Shown here piece after piece: positions 1-7,099 of a DNA stretch of 16,365 nt (positions are counted from its first letter, which is position 1; each line of letters opens with the position of its first letter). Source of the stretch: Candidatus Falkowiibacteriota bacterium (GTDB taxonomy: Bacteria > Patescibacteriota > Patescibacteriia > Patescibacteriales > WJLG01); assembly GCA_014728685.1 (NCBI GenBank), contig WJLG01000076.1:1-16365 (forward strand), read 5' to 3'. The notes under the pieces were generated by a model. The model was not told the origin of the DNA and searched no databases. It worked only from the letters and a program-made list of their open reading frames with translations. The translations under genes were made by a program, and so were the position numbers.

Positions 1-1
1 C

Positions 2-925
2 AATAAGGCTGTATTTCCCGGGGATGTTTTTTCAGTTAAGGTTAAACTAGAAGTTGGCAGCGATGAGTGCATAAATGTAGGCGAGATCGTTTTGAATTTT
101 TCCGACTCTTTGGAATTCAAGGAATTTTCAGTTGCTGAATCGATATTTTCCTTATGGACAAAGCGTCCGGGAAAAGAAGCAGCTTCATTGATCAATAGAG
201 ATAGGCAGATCGTCTTTTCCGGAGGGATTCCCGGAGGGTATTGTGGAAAAATAGCAGGGGATGCAGGAGAAAGTAATATTTTAGGAGAGATAATCTTTAA
301 AGCCGCTGATGTCCCTCAGGGAGAATTCAAAAGTGCTTGGATAAATTTTTCCGAAGACTCGCGTTTGTTTTTGAATGACGGTCTGGGTACGGAAACCGAT
401 CTGGAGTTTTCAGGTTCCAATATTAGAATAGACGAGAGATCTGTGCCTGAGGATGATCAATGGGAAGAGAAATTAAAAGAAGACAGCATTCTGCCGGAAC
501 CGTTCGTTGTAAATATTTATGAACATCAGAATAAGAAATTCGCAGCTTTCTCAACCACTGACAAGCAGACCGGTATCGATCATTATGAGATATCTGAGAT
601 CAAGATAGACGATCTGGAAAAGACAAGCTGGTTGCCTGAATTTTTCAATATATTCAAGATAGATGGGTTGGAGCCGAACTGGAAAATAGCTGAATCGCCT
701 TATCTTCTAGAGGATCAAGAAATGAAAAGCATCATCAAGATCAAAGCGGTGGATAAAGCCGGAAACAGCAGGGTGGTAGAGTATGACAATGAGGAACTCA
801 AGAAACATCAAGTGATTTCGACTAAGGGAAAATATTTTTCTGTCGGCTATTTACTTTTATTTTTACTGATGGTCCTGATAGTTTTTCTGTTGGTGTTGTT
901 TTTTAAGATAAAGAAGAGAAGATAA
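2..925 (+). CDS. Membrane-anchored cohesin-like/Ig-like surface protein, 5' end missing
   Basis: The reading frame is open from base 2, so the gene runs in from outside the window; the TTG at 92 is not a credible start. The first ~110 visible residues look like a cohesin-type beta-sandwich. They align by eye with the downstream paralogue: a segment with 'FSLWTKRP' then 'FSGGIPGG' matches 'FNLWTTQP' then 'FAGGVPHP'. An Ig-like segment follows, with 'TGIDHYEI' and 'KAVDKAGNS', also echoed in the paralogue ('AGIDRYEI', 'RAYDRANN'). A single hydrophobic helix near the C-terminus ends in a basic KIKKRR stop-transfer tail, so most of the protein should lie outside the cell. A signal peptide is presumably encoded upstream of the window. 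Unlike the paralogue it has no long cytoplasmic tail. Ligand unknown; no dockerin is visible in the window. No terminator separates it from the next gene. Confidence 0.8.
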   Translation, partial: NKAVFPGDVFSVKVKLEVGSDECINVGEIVLNFSDSLEFKEFSVAESIFSLWTKRPGKEAASLINRDRQIVFSGGIPGGYCGKIAGDAGESNILGEIIFKAADVPQGEFKSAWINFSEDSRLFLNDGLGTETDLEFSGSNIRIDERSVPEDDQWEEKLKEDSILPEPFVVNIYEHQNKKFAAFSTTDKQTGIDHYEISEIKIDDLEKTSWLPEFFNIFKIDGLEPNWKIAESPYLLEDQEMKSIIKIKAVDKAGNSRVVEYDNEELKKHQVISTKGKYFSVGYLLLFLLMVLIVFLLVLFFKIKKRR

Positions 926-937
926 GTCGGGAACTAT

Positions 938-966
938 TTGAATTTTTTTACAAATAAAGCTATAAT
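938..966 (+). promoter_or_regulatory. Promoter of the cohesin-like gene at 997
   Basis: TTGAAT (938-943), a 17-base spacer and a perfect TATAAT (961-966). The expected start is near 973, giving a leader of about 24 bases. This means the second cohesin gene can be transcribed independently of the first. Confidence 0.75.
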
Positions 967-986
967 TTTAAATAACAACTTCTAAA

Positions 987-993
987 AAGGAGG
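987..993 (+). promoter_or_regulatory. Strong Shine-Dalgarno with unusually short spacing
   Basis: AAGGAGG ends only three bases before the ATG at 997; five to nine bases is usual. It is one of only two recognisable Shine-Dalgarno sequences among the eleven complete genes here. The signal peptide begins exactly at this ATG, and the next in-frame ATG falls inside it, so the start is secure. Confidence 0.75.
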
Positions 994-996
994 AAT

Positions 997-2742
997 ATGA
1001 AAAGATTTTCATCAATTATATTGTCGGTTTTATTTTTGTTTTCTTTGATATTGCCGCCAATGACAGCTAGAGCCGCTTCAGCGTCTCTTTATTTGTCGCC
1101 ATCGTCCGGAACTTATGTTGTCGGCGCTAGATTTTCAGTGACCGTCAGAGTAAACACCAATGGAGCCGCGATCAATGCCGCCCAAGGAGGAATATCTTTT
1201 GACAAAGACGTTCTTAAGGTGGTCGGGATTTCGACCGGAGGATCGGTTTTTAATCTTTGGACTACCCAGCCGACCTTCAACAACGGAGGCGGTACCATAA
1301 GCTTTGCCGGCGGAGTGCCTCATCCGGGCTATACTGGCAGTGGCGGAACTATCTGTACTATTACCTTCCAATCATTGAAAGCCGGAGCTGGTGGAGTCCG
1401 CTTCAATTCAGGATATGTCTTGGCCAATGACGGCAAAGGAACGAATATCTTGTCATCAATGGGTAGCGGTAATTATACGATTTCACCTAAAGTGGAGGCG
1501 CCCAAAGAAACACCGGCTCCTAGACCGAAACAAGACGGCCAGAATATTCCTAAAAAAGAAGAAAAGCCGGTTGAAAGAGCTACTTACAATGAGCCTAAAG
1601 TAAGCTCTAAGACGCATCCGGATGAAAATAAATGGTTTTCAGGGAAGAAAGCTGAATTCTCTTGGGAATTACCGGACGGGGTCGAAGGCGTGAGCTTGGC
1701 TTTTGACAACAATGAGACCGCCAATCCGGGACCTTTGTCCGACGGTTTGTACGATAGCAAGGAATATCCCATAGAAAAGGATGGCCATTGGTTTTTTCAT
1801 ATTAAATTCCAGGACGACAAAGGGCGCTGGGGGACTATTACCGATTTCAGGGTAAATTCCGACAATACGCCTCCCGAAGCTTTTGAAATACAAGTGGAAC
1901 AAGTTGAGAATGATTGGCCGATATTAAAATTCGAAACCATGGATGAGCTTGCCGGCATTGATAGATACGAGATCGTAATAGATGATCTTCAAGCCGAGCC
2001 AATGGTTCTTACTTCAGATAAAAGCACTTTTAAAGTCGAGAATGAGGAATTGGGCGAGCATACGGCAATTGTCAGAGCTTATGATAGGGCCAATAATGTG
2101 ACTTCGGCCACGGTTAGTTTCAAGGTCGAAACCATAGCTGCTCCGGAGATAAAGGATTATACGGCTGAAATCTCTCCCGGTGACAAATTCTTCATTAGTG
2201 GAACGGCCTTGCCAGATGTATCTGTAGAAGTATATACAGAAAAAGAAGGCGGAGAATTTACTACTCATAGAGTGGAGGTTGATAAAGACGGCAACTGGTT
2301 CTTGGTGGTAGATGAGAAATTAGCTGATGGTCGCTATACGGCTTGGGCCAAAGCGATAAATGCGAATGGTCTTCATAGTCAGGACAGCCCCAGGGTGAGC
2401 TTCTTGGTCTCAGCTCCGATATTCGCCCAGATCGGATCTTTTGTGATAAATTACTTTACAGTATTGGTAAGTCTGTTGTTTATGGTAGTCTTGATCGCGA
2501 TCCTAGTGGTTTACTTGGCAGTCTTTATTAGGAAAAAATTGAAAAAAGAAACACTGGAAATAGAACAAGTTCTGGAGAAGAATTTATCCAACACTAAGAA
2601 ATTGATCGAAATGGAAATAAACAGCACCAAGATGACCAAAGCTTCCAAGGATGGATTGAAAAAAGAGATAGACAGGAAAATAGATGATGCCAAAGAAGGG
2701 ATTTTGAAAGAGGTCAAAGATGTGGAAAAAATATTGAAATAG
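997..2742 (+). CDS. Cohesin-domain surface protein with Ig-like domains, one transmembrane helix and a cytoplasmic coiled coil
   Basis: 581 aa. Order: signal peptide (1 to ~26, basic start, long hydrophobic core, TARA-type cleavage site); cohesin-like domain (~30-165, with 'VGARFSVTV', 'GGISFDKDVL' and 'TITFQSLKAG'); Pro/Lys-rich linker (~166-200); an aromatic-rich beta domain (~205-290); an Ig-like repeat (~295-378); a second Ig-like domain (~382-472, 'FISGTALPDVSVEVY' and 'DKDGNWFLVV' are typical of bacterial Ig-like folds); transmembrane helix (~482-511); and a charged heptad-like tail (~515-581) that should lie in the cytoplasm. Cohesins bind dockerins in cellulosomes, but cohesin folds occur in many non-cellulosomal proteins, so the role here is probably surface adhesion or scaffolding. 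It is a tandem paralogue of the truncated gene upstream. A long cytoplasmic coiled coil on such a protein is uncommon and could tether or signal to an inside partner. Confidence 0.85.
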   Translation: MKRFSSIILSVLFLFSLILPPMTARAASASLYLSPSSGTYVVGARFSVTVRVNTNGAAINAAQGGISFDKDVLKVVGISTGGSVFNLWTTQPTFNNGGGTISFAGGVPHPGYTGSGGTICTITFQSLKAGAGGVRFNSGYVLANDGKGTNILSSMGSGNYTISPKVEAPKETPAPRPKQDGQNIPKKEEKPVERATYNEPKVSSKTHPDENKWFSGKKAEFSWELPDGVEGVSLAFDNNETANPGPLSDGLYDSKEYPIEKDGHWFFHIKFQDDKGRWGTITDFRVNSDNTPPEAFEIQVEQVENDWPILKFETMDELAGIDRYEIVIDDLQAEPMVLTSDKSTFKVENEELGEHTAIVRAYDRANNVTSATVSFKVETIAAPEIKDYTAEISPGDKFFISGTALPDVSVEVYTEKEGGEFTTHRVEVDKDGNWFLVVDEKLADGRYTAWAKAINANGLHSQDSPRVSFLVSAPIFAQIGSFVINYFTVLVSLLFMVVLIAILVVYLAVFIRKKLKKETLEIEQVLEKNLSNTKKLIEMEINSTKMTKASKDGLKKEIDRKIDDAKEGILKEVKDVEKILK

Positions 2743-2762
2743 CTTCCAACAAATGTTATTAT

Positions 2763-2795
2763 AAAACCGCCCCCTTAGATGATCGGGGCGGTTTT
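2763..2795 (+). terminator. Rho-independent terminator after the cohesin-like gene
   Basis: Perfect 11-bp stem: AAAACCGCCCC (2763-2773) pairs with GGGGCGGTTTT (2785-2795) around an 11-base loop, 20 bases after the stop codon. The flanking A and T runs mean it could act on both strands. Confidence 0.85.
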
Positions 2796-2811
2796 GAATA
2801 GTAATTAATAT

Positions 2812-3507
2812 ATGAAATTCGAGTGGAAAAGAGCAGTTATATTCATATTGGTCATAGTTTTGTTGGCTTTTGGTTTTTTTTGGCTAAAAAAAGATAAAAA
2901 AATTCAAAATGTATCCAACCAACCAGAGGTATTATTGGGGAGTGAATGCGGATTTGATTATTTAAGATGCTGTGATACTGAGCCTGCTTGTTCGTTCGGC
3001 CAGCAATGCTGCATTGACCCTAATGATCCGGAAAGGAATTACTGCGCTGATGAATGTACTTGCGGGGCAGAAGAAGAATTTTGCTGCGAGGGCAATGTTT
3101 GCAATGAAGGCTTGCTGTGCCATTACGGCAATTGCAGGAGTTGCGGAGAGGAAGGAGATATGTGCTGCCTTAGAGGCGATGCCTGCAGTGAAGGTTTGGC
3201 TTGCCTGGATGAACAGTGTGTCGCTTGCGGTTTGGACGGCAATCCCTGCTGTCAGAGCGGAGATCCCTGTATAGCGGGCAAAGGCCAAAGATCTGAGTGT
3301 TTATCGGGAATATGTTCTCTTTGCGGCTCAAAAGGCTTAAGGGCTTGTAGTCAGGGGGAGGAATGTTTGCCCGGACATTTATACAATAATAACGTCTGTT
3401 TTATCTGCGGAAACGCCAATCAGCCTTGTTGCAATGAGGAAGCCGGACTTGGTTATGATTGCGATCCTAAAAAAGGGTTGGTTTGCGATCTTGGCTTTTG
3501 TAAATAA
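2812..3507 (+). CDS. Membrane-anchored cysteine-rich modular protein
   Basis: 231 aa, function not recognised. A short basic start (KFEWKR) leads into one hydrophobic helix (~7-25), then an extracellular-looking domain with 36 cysteines by hand count between residues 46 and 230. These fall into about six modules starting at Cys 46, 84, 111, 139, 171 and 199, with the rough pattern C-G-x5-CC-x4-C-x2-GL-x-C-x4-C. Modules 2, 3 and 6 fit best, module 1 has two extra cysteines, and module 5 lacks two. An even total suggests up to 18 disulfides; paired Cys-Cys in each module resembles knotted or EGF/granulin-like mini-domains, though metal binding cannot be excluded. No Shine-Dalgarno precedes the ATG. 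It lies between two terminators, with no clear promoter of its own in the 16 bases after the upstream terminator, so read-through or a promoter I missed is needed. It follows two surface proteins and may be displayed with them. Confidence 0.8.
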   Translation: MKFEWKRAVIFILVIVLLAFGFFWLKKDKKIQNVSNQPEVLLGSECGFDYLRCCDTEPACSFGQQCCIDPNDPERNYCADECTCGAEEEFCCEGNVCNEGLLCHYGNCRSCGEEGDMCCLRGDACSEGLACLDEQCVACGLDGNPCCQSGDPCIAGKGQRSECLSGICSLCGSKGLRACSQGEECLPGHLYNNNVCFICGNANQPCCNEEAGLGYDCDPKKGLVCDLGFCK

Positions 3508-3530
3508 TTTATTTTATACTTGAACAACGG

Positions 3531-3549
3531 GCCTTTAAAGGGCTTTTTT
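3531..3549 (+). terminator. Weak terminator after the Cys-rich gene
   Basis: A short stem (GCC with GGC plus a T·G pair, loop TTAAA) is followed directly by six T. The stem is short, so termination may be partial. Confidence 0.45.
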
Positions 3550-3551
3550 GT

Positions 3552-3580
3552 TTGTCAATCATAGCTAAAAATGGTAAAAT
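3552..3580 (+). promoter_or_regulatory. Promoter of the membrane protein/ATPase operon
   Basis: TTGTCA (3552-3557), a 17-base spacer and TAAAAT (3575-3580). The predicted start near 3587 gives a leader of about 45 bases to the ATG at 3633. It sits directly behind the preceding terminator, as expected at an operon boundary. Confidence 0.7.
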
Positions 3581-3632
3581 ATAAGCGAGCAGCCAAAATT
3601 GAAAGCTCATATTTTTATGGATTGGTAAAACA

Positions 3633-5156
3633 ATGGATATAGTAATTGACCTTAGTTTCATAAGCGATTTTTTAAGCTTGCCCCCGGAAATTATTTTGAC
3701 CAGGTTATTTTTTTATTTCGGCTGGATACCTTTAGCTATAGTTTTTTTATGGGGAGCCTTGCAGGTTTGGATCTATCATATCAACATCAAATGGGGTGAA
3801 AAAAATGCCAAGTACACTTTATTGGCCATTGATATACCCAGAGGCAATGAGCAGTCGCCTAAGGCAGTTGAGAATCTTTTTTCCTATTTGGCCGGAGCCC
3901 ATGGTTCTATCAACCTGATAGAGAAATATTGGGAAGGTAAATTCCAATTGGCTTTCAGTTTTGAGGTGATCAGTATCGAGGGGTATACGCAATTCGTGAT
4001 CCATACACCGGTAGCTTTTAGGAATCTGGTCGAATCGGCTGTTTATTCCCAGTATCCGGATGCCGAAATAACCGAAGTGGATGATTATACTGATGATTTC
4101 GCTGATCTGCGTTTTCCCAATGAGGAGTATGATCTCTGGGGGGCTGAATTCATCCAGGCTAAGCCGCCGGCCTATCCGATCAAAACCTATAAAGAATTCG
4201 AGCATCAATTCGGAGAACCGGAGACTCATTTCAAGGATCCGATGGCGACCTTAATGGATCTTACCAGCAGTCTGAAAAGAGGAGAGCAGCTTTGGTATCA
4301 GATCGTCGTCATACCGACCGGATTTGACTGGATAGAGAGATGCGATCGAGAAGTCTCTAATATTTTAGGAGAAAAGATCGGGGGCGGTCCGAATATTTTC
4401 GGAAAGCTCGCTGATGTTCTGCTGGATATAATAAAGGCGGTCGGATCAGCCGTAAGCGGCTCGGAAGCATCTGAAAGTGCCACCGAGGATGCCGATCCTT
4501 TGAGAATGATGAATTTGAAGCCCAAGCAGAAGAAGCAGGTCGAGAGCATTGAAGCTAAAACCGCTCATTTTGCTTTTGATTTTAAGATCAGGATGGTCTA
4601 TCTGGCCAAAAAAGATGTTATGCAAAGGGCCAAAGTGGTCAATGGCTTTGTCGGCTATATGAAACAATTCGCTGCTTTGGATCTGAACAACCTTAAACCT
4701 GATATGAGCTATACGGCTACTACTGCCTCATATTTGTTTGCTGAAAAGAGAAAAAATAAAAGAAAGAATAATATTTTTAGGAATTACATAAATAGAAGCA
4801 CTTGGGGTGGTAGGGTGCCCGGATTTTTGAACGTGGAAGAGCTGGCTACTCTTTGGCATTTTCCAAATGAAGGCGTGGTCAAAGCTCCTTTGATCCAAAA
4901 GGCGCCGGGACGCAAGGCTGAGCCGCCAATGACTTTACCTCAAGCCGAGGAGATAGTCGGTGAGAACGTGGTTGAGCCTTTATTCGGCGGCGGACCTGAA
5001 GACGAGGAAGAATTTGCGCCTAAAAAAGAAACAGAGAGATCGTCTTCGGAAGATCAAAATGATGATATCTTCATAGAAGACGGTATTTCAAAAGATTCGA
5101 AAAAAGAACCGGTTGATGAAAAAGGAGCGCCTCCGGGTAATCTCCCTATTGGATAA
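3633..5156 (+). CDS. Membrane-anchored partner of the VirD4-like ATPase (CPR-type conserved protein)
   Basis: 507 aa. A single strong hydrophobic helix (~25-48) follows a short N-terminus; the remainder (~55-440) is a soluble mixed alpha/beta region. It resembles the membrane/N-terminal part that accompanies VirD4/TraG-like ATPases in CPR genomes (I recall this as DUF8128-like; not verified). A stretch from about residue 407 ('LWHFPNEG', then 'EPPMTLP' at 430-436) recalls the Pro-rich segment that I associate with the junction to the ATPase domain in single-chain versions. A second such motif, 'PPGNLPIG', forms the last eight residues after an acidic, probably disordered tail (~440-499). The ATPase gene begins 30 bases downstream with no terminator between them, so the two are probably co-transcribed and may form one complex at the membrane. 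The ATG has no Shine-Dalgarno. Alternative: a membrane protein of a pilus or secretion apparatus. Confidence 0.75.
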   Translation: MDIVIDLSFISDFLSLPPEIILTRLFFYFGWIPLAIVFLWGALQVWIYHINIKWGEKNAKYTLLAIDIPRGNEQSPKAVENLFSYLAGAHGSINLIEKYWEGKFQLAFSFEVISIEGYTQFVIHTPVAFRNLVESAVYSQYPDAEITEVDDYTDDFADLRFPNEEYDLWGAEFIQAKPPAYPIKTYKEFEHQFGEPETHFKDPMATLMDLTSSLKRGEQLWYQIVVIPTGFDWIERCDREVSNILGEKIGGGPNIFGKLADVLLDIIKAVGSAVSGSEASESATEDADPLRMMNLKPKQKKQVESIEAKTAHFAFDFKIRMVYLAKKDVMQRAKVVNGFVGYMKQFAALDLNNLKPDMSYTATTASYLFAEKRKNKRKNNIFRNYINRSTWGGRVPGFLNVEELATLWHFPNEGVVKAPLIQKAPGRKAEPPMTLPQAEEIVGENVVEPLFGGGPEDEEEFAPKKETERSSSEDQNDDIFIEDGISKDSKKEPVDEKGAPPGNLPIG

Positions 5157-5186
5157 GTTAGATTTTTAAACTATTTTTTATACATT

Positions 5187-7001
5187 ATGTATCAAGATGA
5201 TATAACAGTTTTTGCCGAAACCACCTTCAGGAACAGAAGGCAGAAATTTGGTATCAAAGAAGACGATCGGCGGCGCCATATGTATCTGATCGGAAAGACC
5301 GGAATGGGGAAATCCACTGTAATGGAGAATATGATCGTTTATGATATCCGGGCCGGAAAAGGCGTGGCTGTGGTCGATCCGCATGGTGACTTGGCGGAAA
5401 AAGTGATGCAGTATATACCGGAAGAAAGGATCAAGGATGTCGTTTATTTCAATCCGGCTGATATGGATTTCCCGATCGCTTTCAATATTGTGGAACAAGT
5501 GGATGTGCGGGTCAGGCACTTGGTCGCTTCTGGCTTGGTTGGGGTTTTCAAAAAACTTTGGGCTGATTCCTGGGGGCCGAGATTGGAATATATTTTGAGA
5601 AACGCCATCTTAGCTATCTTGGACTATCCGGATTCCACGCTTTTGGGCGTCGTAAGAATGCTTTCTGATAAATCCTTCAGGAAAAAGGTGATGGCTTCGG
5701 TCCAGGATCCGGTGGTTAGGGCTTTCTGGGAAAAGGAATTTGCGGGCTATGCCGATAAGTTCGCTTCGGAAGCGGTTTCTCCTATACAAAACAAGGTTGG
5801 ACAGTTCTTATCCAGCGCTTTGATAAGGAATATAGTCGGGCAAAAAAGATCGGCTATCGATATGCGCGAAGTAATGGATTCCGGCAAGATATTGATATTG
5901 AATTTAAGTAAAGGTCATATCGGAGAAGACAATTCGGCTCTTTTGGGAGCCATGATGATCACTAAGATCCAATTGGCCGCCATGAGCCGGGTCAATATAC
6001 CTGAATCGGAAAGAAAGGATTTCTATCTTTATATCGATGAATTTCAGAATTTCAGCACCGAGAGTTTTGCCACTATTTTATCTGAAGCGAGAAAATATCA
6101 TCTTGATCTGATCATGGCCCATCAATATATGGAGCAGTTGAGCGAGGATGTTCGAGCAGCTGTTTTTGGTAATGTCGGGACCATGGTCTGCTTCCGGGTC
6201 GGTGCTACCGATGCCGAGGAATTGGTCAAGGAGTTTTCCCCGACCTTTATGCAGGAAGACATTCTAAACATTCCCAAGTACGAGTTTTATCTCAAGCTGA
6301 TGATCGATGGTGTGGCTTCGGAGCCATTTTCCGCTCGCGGCTTGATGCCTTTGAGCAAAGATGAGATCACCGGCAATTTTGATAAATGCGTGGAGTATAC
6401 CCGCCAGTATTATGCCAAGGATAGAAAGACTGTTGAAGACGATATAATGCGTACCCATTTTGTTGAGGATGATCCTAATAAGAAACAACAAGTAAAACAA
6501 CCAAGCAAGAATAGCCCCCAGCAGATAAGAGCCAAGGATGATTTCCGGGCACAAAAGAAGAATGATAATTTTCAGAAAAAAGAAGGTAAGCAGCCAGCTG
6601 GTGAAAAAGATAGGCCGGCGGCATCGAGAAATACCAATGGCAATGAGGTCAATTGTTCCGTTTGTGGTAAAAAAACCATTGTGAATTTCATTCCGGATGG
6701 AGTTAGGCCCATATATTGCCGTGATTGCCGTTCAGAATTGAAAAAAAAGAAAAGAGAAGGGGGGATTTCCGGAAATAATTTTCTTGCCGATATCTCGCCT
6801 TCGCAATTGGAAAAGATCAATCAAGGCCAAGAAGATAAGGAGAAAAAAGATTCTGATTGGATATCATTATCAGATTTAAAAGGCCGAGATGTTGCCCGAA
6901 AATTTTCGGCCGGTCCAAATGAAAAAGAATCTCCTCAGACAAACGGCAAAGAGCCGGGGAAGCACGATCTTGAAGAAGATGAGGATATAATATTCGATTG
7001 A
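5187..7001 (+). CDS. VirD4/TraG/HerA-like ATPase with C-terminal CxxC-x17-CxxC zinc ribbon
   Basis: 604 aa. The Walker A motif GKTGMGKST lies at residues 36-44 (Lys42), preceded by 'DDRRRHMYLI'. A 'VVDPHGDL' strand (62-69) is typical of TraG/TrwB/HerA-type DNA-pumping ATPases. Walker B is 'YIDEFQNF' (Asp284, Glu285), followed by 'EARKYHLDLIMAHQY', the expected sensor region of coupling proteins. There is no transmembrane helix; membrane attachment is presumably supplied by the upstream gene. After residue ~420 comes a Lys/Gln-rich flexible linker, then Cys490-x2-Cys493-x17-Cys511-x2-Cys514, a zinc ribbon of the CxxC-x17-CxxC type, and an acidic end. The likely role is ATP-driven movement of DNA or a nucleoprotein substrate. 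No relaxase or other type IV secretion component is present here, so conjugation is not established. It has a tidy terminator 10 bases after the stop. Confidence 0.88.
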   Translation: MYQDDITVFAETTFRNRRQKFGIKEDDRRRHMYLIGKTGMGKSTVMENMIVYDIRAGKGVAVVDPHGDLAEKVMQYIPEERIKDVVYFNPADMDFPIAFNIVEQVDVRVRHLVASGLVGVFKKLWADSWGPRLEYILRNAILAILDYPDSTLLGVVRMLSDKSFRKKVMASVQDPVVRAFWEKEFAGYADKFASEAVSPIQNKVGQFLSSALIRNIVGQKRSAIDMREVMDSGKILILNLSKGHIGEDNSALLGAMMITKIQLAAMSRVNIPESERKDFYLYIDEFQNFSTESFATILSEARKYHLDLIMAHQYMEQLSEDVRAAVFGNVGTMVCFRVGATDAEELVKEFSPTFMQEDILNIPKYEFYLKLMIDGVASEPFSARGLMPLSKDEITGNFDKCVEYTRQYYAKDRKTVEDDIMRTHFVEDDPNKKQQVKQPSKNSPQQIRAKDDFRAQKKNDNFQKKEGKQPAGEKDRPAASRNTNGNEVNCSVCGKKTIVNFIPDGVRPIYCRDCRSELKKKKREGGISGNNFLADISPSQLEKINQGQEDKEKKDSDWISLSDLKGRDVARKFSAGPNEKESPQTNGKEPGKHDLEEDEDIIFD

Positions 7002-7011
7002 TATTATCATT

Positions 7012-7034
7012 AAAAAGGATCTTTGATCCTTTTT
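7012..7034 (+). terminator. Terminator after the ATPase gene
   Basis: Perfect 10-bp stem: AAAAAGGATC (7012-7021), loop TTT, GATCCTTTTT (7025-7034). The symmetry means it could also work on the other strand. Confidence 0.8.
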
Positions 7035-7046
7035 CCATTTGCACTC

Positions 7047-7074
7047 TTGCCAATATTTATGAATATGGTATGGT
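7047..7074 (+). promoter_or_regulatory. Candidate promoter of the glycosyltransferase gene
   Basis: TTGCCA (7047-7052), a 16-base spacer and TATGGT (7069-7074). It lies just after the terminator and about 25 bases ahead of the ATG at 7100. The -10 match is imperfect. Confidence 0.5.
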
Positions 7075-7099
7075 GTATTCTTGAATATTTTAGCAAACT

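Noticed and set aside
2962..3288. Open frames in both directions over the Cys-rich gene
   Set aside because: Repeated TGC/TGT codons generate Ala-rich frames by chance; only the annotated frame has a membrane helix and a regular cysteine pattern.
3617..3628. Tiny open frame (ATG-GAT-TGG-TAA) just before the membrane-protein gene
   Set aside because: Three codons with no ribosome site; probably chance, although a leader role cannot be fully excluded.
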